Assembly (NCBI GenBank): GCA_964397305.1
Contig: CAYNIP010000015.1
Location: forward strand, 30,120-94,119
Direction: 5' to 3'
Length of the DNA: 64,000 nt
DNA from: JAAUTY01 sp964397305
GTDB taxonomy: Bacteria; Cyanobacteriota; Cyanobacteriia; Cyanobacteriales; Spirulinaceae
Shown: in pieces, positions 25,665 to 33,829 of the stretch
How the letters are laid out: the number at the start of each line of letters is the position of its first letter
Numbering within the stretch: the first letter of the stretch is position 1
Notes under the pieces: model-generated
What the model saw: only the letters and a program-made list of their open reading frames with translations
What the model was told of the DNA's origin: nothing
Databases searched by the model: none
Translations under genes and position numbers: made by a program

Positions 25665-26552
25665 ATGTTGAATCATTGGCTGGGAAAATTGGGGCTGGCG
25701 ATCGCCGGTCTGGTGGTGCTGACCTACCTCGGCCTGTGTGCGGCCATCTGGAAGTGGCAAAACACCCTGATTTTTCTGCCAGGGACAGCCACCACCGTGA
25801 CGCCAGCGGCTCGGGGCCTGGACGCTGAGGAAGTGTGGTTAACCGTGGGGGGGGACGAGCAGGAGCGCTTGCATGGTTGGTGGTTGCCCGCCGCCCAACC
25901 GGCCCAAGGAACCCTCCTCCTGCTCCACGGCAACCGGGGTAACCTGGAGGCGATCCTCGGGCAGGCAGAGATTTTTCATCAGCTCCACTTCAACGTGTTT
26001 CTCTTCTCCTATCGCGGCTACGGCCACAGCCAGGGGCGGAATTTCCCCCACGAGCAGCAGGTCTATGAAGATGCAGCCACTGCCCTCGAGTACTTAACCA
26101 CCACACGGGGCCTGGACCCAGCGGAGATTGTGGTGTTTGGCCACTCCCTGGGAGGGGCGATCGCCATCGACCTAGCCACTCGCCACCCCGACCTCGCGGC
26201 CCTGATTGTCCAAAGCTCCTTTACCACCATGGCGGCGATGGTGGCCCATGACGGGCTGTACAGCCAGTTCTTCCCCGTGAACCTACTCCTGCATCAGCGC
26301 TTTGACTCCTTGGCGAAGCTGCCCCAACTCGACCTGCCCCTGCTCTTTATCCACGGGAGCCAGGATGACCGCATTCCCGACCAGATGAGCCGCGAACTCT
26401 ACGCGGCGGCCCAAGGGTTGAAACGCTTCTACCTCGTCCCTGGCGCGGATCACAACAATGTCGCCACCGTCGGCGGCGCTGGCTACCAAACCGCCATTGC
26501 CGAGTTCTGGCAGCAGGTACGCGATCGCCAGGTCCAACTCGCTCCCCGCTAA
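25665..26552 (+). CDS. membrane-anchored alpha/beta hydrolase
   Basis: A 295-residue serine hydrolase of the BEM46/YfhR-like type. Residues 9-30 form an N-terminal membrane anchor. The oxyanion-loop HGNRGN follows the strand TLLLLHG. The nucleophile elbow is GHSLGG. The acid is likely the Asp in IHGSQDDRIP and the base the His in GADHNN. The ATG at 25665 has a GAAGGA ribosome-binding site 4 nt upstream; the frame is open much further back but that part overlaps gatA and is a shadow. It follows gatA by 70 bp and precedes dnaE by 33 bp, so the three may be co-transcribed. The substrate is unknown. Confidence 0.85.
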   Translation: MLNHWLGKLGLAIAGLVVLTYLGLCAAIWKWQNTLIFLPGTATTVTPAARGLDAEEVWLTVGGDEQERLHGWWLPAAQPAQGTLLLLHGNRGNLEAILGQAEIFHQLHFNVFLFSYRGYGHSQGRNFPHEQQVYEDAATALEYLTTTRGLDPAEIVVFGHSLGGAIAIDLATRHPDLAALIVQSSFTTMAAMVAHDGLYSQFFPVNLLLHQRFDSLAKLPQLDLPLLFIHGSQDDRIPDQMSRELYAAAQGLKRFYLVPGADHNNVATVGGAGYQTAIAEFWQQVRDRQVQLAPR

Positions 26553-26585
26553 CCGTCCCCCTACTCCCTCATCCCCCCTACTGCC

Positions 26586-29246
26586 ATGTTCGTCGGCCTC
26601 CACATCCACAGCGATTACAGCCTCCTCGACGGGGCCTCCCAACTCCCAGCCCTCGTGAAGTGCGCGGCCGAGCTGGGAATGCCGGCGATCGCCCTCACGG
26701 ATCACGGCGTCATGTACGGGGCGATCGAACTAATCAAAGTCTGCCGGAGCCACGGCCTGAAGCCGATCATCGGCAACGAAATGTATGTGATCAACGGCGA
26801 CATCACCGACCGCAGCCAACGCTACAAACGCTACCACCAAGTCGTGCTAGCCAAAAACACCCAGGGCTATAAAAATCTCACCAAACTCACCACGATCTCC
26901 CACTTGGAGGGAATGCAAGGCCGGGGCATTTTTAGCCGCCCCTGTGTGAACAAAGACCTGCTCCGACAATACCGCGACGGCCTGATTGTGACCAGCGCCT
27001 GCCTCGGTGGCGAAGTGCCCCAGCGCATCCTGCGGAATGAACTGGAGGAAGCCCGGGCGGTCGCTCGCTGGTATCAAGACATCTTTGGCGAGGACTATTA
27101 CCTGGAAATCCAGGATCACGGCTCTGCGGAAGACCGTATTGTTAACGTTGAAATTGTCAAAATTGCCCAAGAATTGGGGATTCGAGTCATCGCCACCAAT
27201 GACTCCCACTTCATCTCCTGCAATGATGTTGAAGCCCATGATGCCTTGCTCTGTATTCAAACCGGCAAGCTGATCTCGGAAGACAAGCGCCTGCGCTATA
27301 GCGGCACGGAGTATCTCAAATCAGCGGCGGAAATGATGCAGTTGTTTGCCGACCACCTGCCACTTGAGATCGTGGAGGAGGCGATCGCCAACACGCTCCA
27401 CGTCGCGGAAAAAGTGCAGCCCTACAAGATCATGGGCGAGCCCCGCATCCCTGACTACAAAGTTCCCCCCGGCCACACCGCCGATAGCTACCTCGAGGAA
27501 GTGACCTGGCAAGGCCTGGTCGAACGGCTCAAAGTCCGCCACCGCGCTGAAGTAGAACCCGTCTACCGCGAGCGGCTCGAATACGAGCTAAAAATGATGC
27601 AGCAGATGGGCTTTTCCACCTACTTTCTCGTCGTGTGGGATTACATCAAGTTTGCGCGCGATCATGGGATTCCGGTGGGTCCGGGGCGGGGCTCCGCGGC
27701 CGGTTCTCTCGTAGCCTACTCGCTACAAATTACTAACATTGATCCGGTGCATCACGGCCTGCTGTTCGAGCGCTTCTTGAACCCAGAGCGCAAGTCGATG
27801 CCGGATATTGACACGGACTTTTGCATTGAGCAGCGCGATCGCGTGATCGAATACGTGACGGAGAAATACGGTAGCGATCGCGTGGCGCAAATCATCACCT
27901 TCAACCGCATGACTTCCAAGGCGGTGCTGAAAGATGTGGCCCGGGTGCTGAATATTCCCTACGCCGATTCCGACCACATGACCAAGCTGATCCCGATTGT
28001 GCGCGGCAAACCGACGCCCTTGGCCAAAATGATCAGCGACGAGACCCCCTCCCCAGAGTTCAAGACCAAGTATGACAGTGACCCAGCCGTAAAACGTTGG
28101 GTCGATATGGCAATCCGCATCGAAGGAACGAACAAAACCTTTGGGGTTCACGCAGCCGGGGTGGTGATTTCCTCCGATCCCCTCGATGAAGTTGTGCCCC
28201 TGCAACGCAACAACGAAGGAGCCGTGATCACTCAGTACGCCATGGAAGAGCTAGAAGCCCTGGGGCTGCTAAAAATGGACTTCCTCGGCCTACGCAACCT
28301 GACCACAATCCAGAAAACGCTACAACTGATCGAGCAACATCAAGGAATGCGCTTGGACGCCGACCAATTGCCCTTGGAGGAGCGCCGCGCCCTAGCGATT
28401 CTCCAGAAGGGAGAGCAAAAAAAGCTGCCGGGGGATATTCAAAAAACCTACGATCTCTTGCGTGAGGGACACCTCGAAGGCATCTTCCAATTGGAATCCG
28501 ATGGGATGCGCCAGATTGTCCGTGACCTCAAGCCCTCCGGTATTGAAGATATTTCATCGATTCTGGCCCTCTATCGCCCAGGCCCCCTGGATGCCGGCCT
28601 GATCCCTCAATATATTGAGCGTAAACATGGTCGCGCCCCCGTGCAGTTTGCTCATGAATTGTTGGAGCCCATTCTGAAAGAAACCTATGGGATCTTGGTC
28701 TATCAAGAGCAGATCATGAAAACAGCTCAGGATCTGGCGGGCTACTCCCTGGGGCAGGCGGACCTGCTGCGGCGGGCGATGGGGAAAAAGAAAGTCGCGG
28801 AGATGCAGAAGCATCGGGAACTCTTCATCGACGGGGCAACCCAGCATGGGGTACGCCCGGCAACGGCGGAGCGCCTGTGGGGGGACATGGTGAACTATGC
28901 GGAATATTGCCTCAGCTACGACACCCTGGTGTTGACTGTAGAGTATGGCCCGCTGCCCCTGGGGCGGATTGTTGAAGCGGAGATCGCCTGCTCAGTTTAC
29001 AGTGTGGCTGCTTCGGGCTATCTCTACACGCAGCCCATTGCCCAGTGGCACGATCGGGGTCCGCAGGCGGTGTTTGAGTATGAGCTGGAGGATGGCAGCA
29101 CGATTCGCGCTACCGCCGATCACAAGTTCATGACGACGACGGGGGAAATGCTGCCCATTGACATGATTTTTCAGCGCGGTCTTGACTTGAAGCGCTGCGA
29201 TCGCCCCATCGCGCCCCCATTGCTCTGCACCCAGGTAGTAACGTAA
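26586..29246 (+). CDS. dnaE-N: DNA polymerase III alpha subunit, N-terminal part with split intein
   Basis: The first half of the replicative polymerase, made as a separate protein that joins its other half by protein trans-splicing. Residues 1-774 are extein: a PHP domain at the start (LHIHSDYSLLDG), then the Pol III alpha palm with GPGRGSAAGSLVAY near residues 364-377 and the catalytic PDIDTDF acidic motif. Residues 775-886 are the N-terminal intein fragment, beginning with Cys in CLSYDT. The stop at 29246 is therefore natural, not a truncation. The matching dnaE-C with the intein C-fragment must lie elsewhere in the genome. The ATG at 26586 fits the family start, though no strong ribosome-binding site is seen. 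Confidence 0.97.
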   Translation: MFVGLHIHSDYSLLDGASQLPALVKCAAELGMPAIALTDHGVMYGAIELIKVCRSHGLKPIIGNEMYVINGDITDRSQRYKRYHQVVLAKNTQGYKNLTKLTTISHLEGMQGRGIFSRPCVNKDLLRQYRDGLIVTSACLGGEVPQRILRNELEEARAVARWYQDIFGEDYYLEIQDHGSAEDRIVNVEIVKIAQELGIRVIATNDSHFISCNDVEAHDALLCIQTGKLISEDKRLRYSGTEYLKSAAEMMQLFADHLPLEIVEEAIANTLHVAEKVQPYKIMGEPRIPDYKVPPGHTADSYLEEVTWQGLVERLKVRHRAEVEPVYRERLEYELKMMQQMGFSTYFLVVWDYIKFARDHGIPVGPGRGSAAGSLVAYSLQITNIDPVHHGLLFERFLNPERKSMPDIDTDFCIEQRDRVIEYVTEKYGSDRVAQIITFNRMTSKAVLKDVARVLNIPYADSDHMTKLIPIVRGKPTPLAKMISDETPSPEFKTKYDSDPAVKRWVDMAIRIEGTNKTFGVHAAGVVISSDPLDEVVPLQRNNEGAVITQYAMEELEALGLLKMDFLGLRNLTTIQKTLQLIEQHQGMRLDADQLPLEERRALAILQKGEQKKLPGDIQKTYDLLREGHLEGIFQLESDGMRQIVRDLKPSGIEDISSILALYRPGPLDAGLIPQYIERKHGRAPVQFAHELLEPILKETYGILVYQEQIMKTAQDLAGYSLGQADLLRRAMGKKKVAEMQKHRELFIDGATQHGVRPATAERLWGDMVNYAEYCLSYDTLVLTVEYGPLPLGRIVEAEIACSVYSVAASGYLYTQPIAQWHDRGPQAVFEYELEDGSTIRATADHKFMTTTGEMLPIDMIFQRGLDLKRCDRPIAPPLLCTQVVT
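28908..29243 (+). other. DnaE split intein, N-terminal fragment
   Basis: 112 residues starting with the splice-junction Cys (codon at 28908) after extein AEY. Block A reads CLSYDTLVLTVEYG and block B reads RATADHKFMT, with the conserved T-x2-H. It is about ten residues longer than my recollection of the Nostoc fragment (102 residues), with a tail after CDRP that holds an extra Cys. Confidence 0.95.
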
Positions 29247-29333
29247 TATCGAGGCTTGCATAGCTGTTAACGCTTGGCGATCGCCGGCTGCTGAACCGCG
29301 CAGCGCTGAGCACTCTCAAGGAGAATTTTAGTA

Positions 29334-29504
29334 ATGCCCTATACCGAAGAAGATGGCGGCCGCTTGAACAATTTTGCCAATGAACCGAAAATGTACGAGG
29401 CCAAGCCGCCGAACAAAACCCAGCAGCGCAACTATGTGATTGCCGGTGTGCTCGCGCTGATGTTTGTCAGCGGCATTATTTTCATTGCCTTTTCGGTGTC
29501 CTAA
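29334..29504 (+). CDS. psb34: photosystem II assembly protein Psb34 (ssl1498 family)
   Basis: A 56-residue thylakoid protein resembling the high-light-inducible family. It binds CP47-containing photosystem II assembly intermediates near CP47 and takes part in late assembly and repair. The sequence starts MPYTEEDGGRLNNFA, has a KMYEAKPP motif in the stromal arm, and ends in a single membrane helix (about residues 34-55, VIAGVLALMFVSGIIFIAF). The start has AAGGAG at 29318-29323, 10 nt upstream. It stands alone between dnaE and a convergent minus-strand gene, with its own hairpin terminator. The family assignment is from recalled sequence features. Confidence 0.9.
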   Translation: MPYTEEDGGRLNNFANEPKMYEAKPPNKTQQRNYVIAGVLALMFVSGIIFIAFSVS

Positions 29505-29566
29505 AGGATGCACGGAAGCCTAGCGGGGCTTGGTTCGCCAGCCCCCGAGGGAACCATCGGCATCCT
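29505..29566 (+). terminator. terminator structure after psb34
   Basis: AGGATGC (29505-29511) pairs with GCATCCT (29560-29566). Inside, GGGGCT (29525-29530) pairs with AGCCCC (29540-29545), with a GG/CC extension closing a TTCG loop. It begins immediately after the stop codon. Confidence 0.6.
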
Positions 29567-29581
29567 GCCGGCGGCCAGGCC

Positions 29582-30052
29582 TCAGGCAAAGCGAATCGGC
29601 GGGGCAGCCCAGTTGCTGAGATCCGGAGCCAAGCGCTTTAAGCAGCGTAGGACTTCCGGTGTCACCCAAAGAATGAGGGGAAAGGGGAACTGACGACGCA
29701 ACTCGTTGCGGGCGAAGTTGGCAGCCCGGAGGAGCGTGCTTAAGTCCGTGGTGTGCTCCAGCCCGGAGACCAGCACCGCCTCCGGGGGAGCTTGGTTGCT
29801 GAGAGCCTTGTTAATGCTGCTGAGGAGCGTGGTGGCAGAGGCGGGCAGTGTCACTTCCCGCAAATAGGCGGGGAAAAATTCCAGGATTTGGCGGGTAAGA
29901 TTCCGACGCTGGCCTTCGTCAGGACAGTAAGCGAGGATCAGGGAAAATTCCCCCTGAGAGAAGGTAACGGCGCGCTGGAGGGTTTGCAGGGCCGCATCCC
30001 GTTGGGCTGGGGTGATTTGACTAGGGACCGTGAGTGTAGCGGCGGGAGACAT
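29582..30052 (-). CDS. N-terminal domain of a large TPR-type protein, stand-alone or truncated
   Basis: A 156-residue product that resembles the first domain of large cyanobacterial TPR proteins: a TVPSQITPAQRDAAL start, a helix then FSLILAYCPD, a VLVSGLEHTTDL strand and a FPLILWVTPEVLRCLKRLAP end. In the full-length relatives I recall, several hundred residues of TPR follow; here a stop comes just after the domain. The start is strong: ATG at 30052 with AGGAGG 7 nt upstream. It is either a 3'-truncated gene or a domain that survives alone. No TPR remnant is seen downstream; the psb34 terminator is there instead. Function unknown. Confidence 0.6.
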   Translation of the reverse strand: MSPAATLTVPSQITPAQRDAALQTLQRAVTFSQGEFSLILAYCPDEGQRRNLTRQILEFFPAYLREVTLPASATTLLSSINKALSNQAPPEAVLVSGLEHTTDLSTLLRAANFARNELRRQFPFPLILWVTPEVLRCLKRLAPDLSNWAAPPIRFA

Positions 30053-30254
30053 TGGGATTCCTCCTAGGAGCGGGAGTTCAGAGTTTAAGGGGCTAAGCGT
30101 TTCTACAGAGAGTCTGGTTCGGTTTACGCAGCGACGGGGAAATAAGTTCCCCCGTGAATCCGAAGGTTTACAAATATATACATAGTGGCCCTATCGCTGA
30201 GGGCTGCCTGTTTATAGCGTACAACCTGGGCCTGAAAGAAATCGCGGTCAGTCA

Positions 30255-30322
30255 GTCAGGCTAGAATGGCCGCGCCAGGGATTGGGGGCTGATCGGGCTA
30301 GAACCCTTGCTGGTCTTGGGAT
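30255..30322 (+). repeat. 68-bp dispersed repeat, copy 2
   Basis: Diverged copy of 21002-21069. Similar wording (AACCCTTGCCAGCCTTGG) occurs near 58650, so the family may have more members. Confidence 0.6.
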
Positions 30323-30390
30323 TTGGGCTCGTTAAAATCTGTTACATAGAGTTCTTTCAGCTAAGCATGAGACGGAGGGGCGGCGGCCTA

Positions 30391-30466
30391 CTCTTCGAGA
30401 AGCCACTGCGCGTCTCCATTCCCCGGTCCCTGCTTCCAAGCTGGGAGAGCGAGGGGTAAGGGCTGA
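30391..30466 (+). repeat. dispersed GC-rich repeat, copy with conserved lead
   Basis: Begins with the same CTCTTCGAGAAGCC lead as the copy at 581, followed by a decayed hairpin part. The shared lead shows that the mobile or copied unit is longer than the hairpins alone. Confidence 0.7.
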
Positions 30467-30492
30467 GCGCAGGAGTCCCAACATCCCGCATA

Positions 30493-30534
30493 AAATTTCA
30501 TGCACCCGTTGCTAAATTTCATGCACCCGTCGCT
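30493..30534 (+). repeat. 21-bp tandem duplication
   Basis: AAATTTCATGCACCCGT plus four further bases occurs twice in a row with one mismatch (30493-30513 and 30514-30534). It could be two protein-binding sites or the remains of a transposon end; nothing else supports either. Confidence 0.7.
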
Positions 30535-30627
30535 GGTGGCCAGGAGCAGGAGACCTCAGGCTCGTTATACTAGCAAAGCACTATCCCGACTCGGTGCGGG
30601 GAGACAGTCTCAGCCGCAGGTGAGCCC

Positions 30628-32004
30628 GTGAGTTTCTATCAGCACGATACGATTGCCGCGATCGCCTCGGCCATTGTGCCGGCCCAGGGCAGCATCGGCA
30701 TTGTGCGAGTGTCGGGGCCGGCGGCCCTGGCGATCGCCCGCCGCCTGTTTCACACGCCTGGCCGGCAGGCCTGGGAGAGTCACCGGATTCTCTACGGTTG
30801 GATTCGGCAACCGGAGACCCGGGCGGTGGTGGATGAGGGCCTATTGTTGATCATGCAAGGGCCGCGCTCCTTCACCCGCGAGGATGTCGTGGAGTTTCAC
30901 TGTCATGGCGGCCTGATCCCTGTGCAGCAAGTGCTGCAACTCTGCCTGCAAGCGGGGGCGCGGCTGGCGCAGCCTGGGGAATTTACCCTGCGGGCCTTTC
31001 TCAACGGCCGTCTGGACTTGACCCAAGCGGAGAGCGTGGCCGATCTGGTCGGGGCGCGATCGCCCCAAGCCGCGCAACTGGCCCTGGCCGGCTTGCAAGG
31101 CAAACTGGCGCGCCCACTGCAACAGTTGCGCCAAACTTGCCTGGACATCTTAGCGGAGATCGAGGCCCGGCTTGATTTTGAAGACGATCTGCCCCCTCTG
31201 GACGAGGCCCTGATCCGGCAACAACTCCAAGCTGCTAACCGGGAGGTCGCGGTCATTCTCGCTACCGCCGAGAGCGGGGAACTGCTCCGGAGCGGCCTAA
31301 AAGTGGCGATCGTGGGTCAACCAAATGTGGGCAAATCGAGCTTGCTGAATGCCTGGAGTCGTAGCGATCGCGCCATTGTCACGGACCTACCCGGCACAAC
31401 GCGGGATGTAGTGGAGTCCAGTCTAGTCGTTGGCGGTATTCCGATCCAGGTGTTGGACACGGCCGGTATTCGCCCCGCCACCGACCGGGTGGAAAAGCTG
31501 GGGATTGAGCGATCGCGCGCCGTCGCCCAGACCGCGGACCTGGTCCTGTTGCTGATCGATGCCCAGGCCGGCTGGACGGCCGCAGACGCGGCCATCTATG
31601 ACCAAGTGCAGTCGCGGCCGCTGATCTTAGTGATCAACAAAATCGATCTCGGCGACCCAGACCAAGTAGACTACCCCGCCACCATAACCGCTGTGGTGCG
31701 GACCGCGGCCGCCCAAGCCCAGGGAATTGAGGCCTTGGAGCAGGCTATCCTCCGAGCGGCCCACAGCGGTGACTTGCGGGCCGCCGATTTGAGCTTGGCC
31801 ATCAATCAGCGCCAAGCCGCGGCCTTGACCCAAGCCCAGGGGGCCTTGGCCCAAGTGCAAGCCACGATCGCCGCCCAGTTGCCCCTGGACTTTTGGACCA
31901 TTGACCTGCGGGCCGCGATCCAAGCCCTCGGGGAGGTTACAGGAGAGACGGTGACAGAATCAGTGCTGGAGCGCATCTTCAGCCGCTTTTGCATCGGCAA
32001 GTAG
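30628..32004 (+). CDS. mnmE: tRNA modification GTPase MnmE
   Basis: With MnmG it installs the 5-carboxymethylaminomethyl group on U34 of certain tRNAs. The 458-residue protein has the N-terminal tetrahydrofolate-binding domain (DTIAAIASA, VEFHCHGG), a helical domain, and an inserted G domain with P-loop GQPNVGKSS, the switch motif DTAGIR and NKID. It ends with the required C-terminal CIGK. The start is a GTG with AGGTGA upstream, and gives the family-typical N-terminus. It is preceded by a repeat-rich spacer and followed closely by a glycosyltransferase gene that is probably unrelated. Confidence 0.97.
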   Translation: MSFYQHDTIAAIASAIVPAQGSIGIVRVSGPAALAIARRLFHTPGRQAWESHRILYGWIRQPETRAVVDEGLLLIMQGPRSFTREDVVEFHCHGGLIPVQQVLQLCLQAGARLAQPGEFTLRAFLNGRLDLTQAESVADLVGARSPQAAQLALAGLQGKLARPLQQLRQTCLDILAEIEARLDFEDDLPPLDEALIRQQLQAANREVAVILATAESGELLRSGLKVAIVGQPNVGKSSLLNAWSRSDRAIVTDLPGTTRDVVESSLVVGGIPIQVLDTAGIRPATDRVEKLGIERSRAVAQTADLVLLLIDAQAGWTAADAAIYDQVQSRPLILVINKIDLGDPDQVDYPATITAVVRTAAAQAQGIEALEQAILRAAHSGDLRAADLSLAINQRQAAALTQAQGALAQVQATIAAQLPLDFWTIDLRAAIQALGEVTGETVTESVLERIFSRFCIGK

Positions 32005-32068
32005 GGAGTGGGGAGTTGGGAGTACTGTGAGGGATAGATCCGTCTCGGTCTTCAGGCTTGGGCTGAGC

Positions 32069-33829
32069 ATGAGCAAGGTTATGGCTCGATTGTTGCGAAG
32101 GCCCAGGCCTCGATTCGTTTCCCTTTTGACAAGACCCGTGGTGAAATTGACCTGTCGCCTCCCGGCTCCCCTGGGGCTCGTTTTTATTTTGCTCTTGGGG
32201 GCCTGTTTGCGCTTTGGGCAACTGACCCGCAAGCCCCTCTGGGTGGATGAAGTGATCACGGCAATCTTTGCCCTGGGGCGCAACTTTGAGCAAGTGCCGC
32301 TGGATCGCTTGCTGACGGTAGCGCAAGTGCCGGCCTTTTTCCAACTGCAACCCCAGGTCAGTTGCAGCGTGATCGCCCAGAACCTGGCCGCAGAATCCAC
32401 CCATCCTCCCCTCTTCTTTTGCCTCCTGCATCGCTGGCTCGTCGCCTGGCACGGGACAGACGTTGCGCTCCTGTGGCAATTGCGGGCCTTGCCAGTCTTG
32501 GCCGGCCTGGGGGCGATCGCCGCCCTCTATGGGCTCAATCGGCTTGGGTTCTCCCGGCGAGCTGGGCTGGCCGGAGCCGCTGTCATGGCGGTTTCCCCTT
32601 TTGCGGTCTACTTGTCCCAAGAAGCACGCCACTACACCTTGCCTTTGCTGTGGATCACCCTCAGCTTGGCGGTGTTGATCAAACTGCAACAGGCGGGTCA
32701 GGCGGGACGTTTTCCCTTGGGGTGGTGGGGCCTCTGGGGTTTGCTGCAAGTCCTGAGCTGGTACACCCACTACTTCTGTAGCTTAGCGATCGCTGCCCAG
32801 GGCCTGACGCTGCTGCCCCTGAGCCGCTACGGGTGGCGTTGGGGACGGGCGATCGCGGTGAGTAGTCTCCCGTTGCTCCTCACCCTGCCCTGGTTGCCGG
32901 TCTTCGTCCACCACTTCACCAGCCCGAAAACCGGGTGGCTGTCTGAGCCTCAGGGTTTGGCCCCCTTGTACCAGACCCTGATCAGTTGGTTGGTGATGGT
33001 GGTTGTCCTGCCGGTGGAGGGGCAACCCTTGGCGGTGCAAATCCCCCTGGGACTCACAGCGGCCGGCCTGGGGGTCTGGGTGGCCTGGCGCGCGAGCCAA
33101 GGCTACCGGCAACTCCTGCGGCAACCCGCTACTCGGGTGGCGGCCCTGACGTTGGGGAGTTTTTTGGCTTGGGTGCTGCTGGCTTTTTTTCTGGTCAGCT
33201 ACGGGCTGGGCAAGGATATTAGCATTGCGCCGCGCTACCACTTTGTCTACTACCCGGCGATCGCCGCCCTGCTGGGGGCCAGCTTCGCCACGCCCCGGCC
33301 GGGCCGACCGGACTGGCGGCGGGGGCTGAGTCTGTTGCTGTTGCTCGGCTTCTTCAGTAGCGGCGTGACGATCTTTAACGGTGCGTTTCAGAAGCCCTAT
33401 CATCCGACTCGGGTGGCCCAGCAAGTGGATCAGTCCGGGGGGTCGGTGCTGGTGGTGATGGCCTACGGGAACACGCTAGAGATTGCGGTGGGCCTGAGCT
33501 ATGCCCTCGCTCTGGCCAGGGAGCGAGCGACCTCACCGGCTCCGACAGGGTTTGCGTTCTGGCCGACCCTGGTGAGCTACGAGCCCGTCTGGGCGGGGAT
33601 CGCGCAAGCACCGGTAGTCGATCATCTCTGGGTGATCGCGCCGGGCTACATTCAGGAGTCCTACCCCGGGACTCTATCGATGGTCGGCGGCCGCTGCCAG
33701 CTCGACCCGGCGGAGCACCACCGCATCGGGTTTCCCTACCAGCTCTATCGCTGCCAGCCCCAGGAGGGGCCGCCGGCGGCCCTGACAAACTGGGACTACT
33801 CCAACAGCGGCGCAAGGCTGGGATCGTAA
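32069..33829 (+). CDS. polytopic GT-C type glycosyltransferase
   Basis: A protein of about 586 residues with eight or more membrane helices, resembling the PMT/ArnT-like glycosyltransferases that use lipid-linked sugar donors. After the first helix comes a GT-C acidic motif, KPLWVDE, on the outer face. Later regions include SQEARHYTLPL, typical of cyanobacterial members. A C-terminal soluble part of about 130 residues follows the last helix. The start is uncertain: ATG at 32069 is used, ATG at 32081 or GTG at 32027 are possible. Its 3' end overlaps the convergent lytic transglycosylase gene by 34 bp. Donor and acceptor are unknown. Confidence 0.8.
   Translation: MSKVMARLLRRPRPRFVSLLTRPVVKLTCRLPAPLGLVFILLLGACLRFGQLTRKPLWVDEVITAIFALGRNFEQVPLDRLLTVAQVPAFFQLQPQVSCSVIAQNLAAESTHPPLFFCLLHRWLVAWHGTDVALLWQLRALPVLAGLGAIAALYGLNRLGFSRRAGLAGAAVMAVSPFAVYLSQEARHYTLPLLWITLSLAVLIKLQQAGQAGRFPLGWWGLWGLLQVLSWYTHYFCSLAIAAQGLTLLPLSRYGWRWGRAIAVSSLPLLLTLPWLPVFVHHFTSPKTGWLSEPQGLAPLYQTLISWLVMVVVLPVEGQPLAVQIPLGLTAAGLGVWVAWRASQGYRQLLRQPATRVAALTLGSFLAWVLLAFFLVSYGLGKDISIAPRYHFVYYPAIAALLGASFATPRPGRPDWRRGLSLLLLLGFFSSGVTIFNGAFQKPYHPTRVAQQVDQSGGSVLVVMAYGNTLEIAVGLSYALALARERATSPAPTGFAFWPTLVSYEPVWAGIAQAPVVDHLWVIAPGYIQESYPGTLSMVGGRCQLDPAEHHRIGFPYQLYRCQPQEGPPAALTNWDYSNSGARLGS

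Larger units (their letters stand above)
30067..30627. other. intergenic region rich in repeats
   Basis: 561 bp between the domain gene (minus) and mnmE (plus), with no gene that I can support. It contains the second copy of the 68-bp repeat, a copy of the dispersed hairpin repeat and a 21-bp tandem duplication, each listed separately. Confidence 0.55.

Noticed and set aside
28908..29246. dnaE ending early as a frameshift or truncated gene
   Set aside because: The sequence from Cys 775 is a recognisable split-intein N-fragment; the stop is its normal end.
31979..32770. 263-residue minus-strand open frame across the start of the GT-C gene
   Set aside because: Gln/Pro-rich composition typical of an antisense shadow; the plus-strand gene has membrane helices and the GT-C motif.
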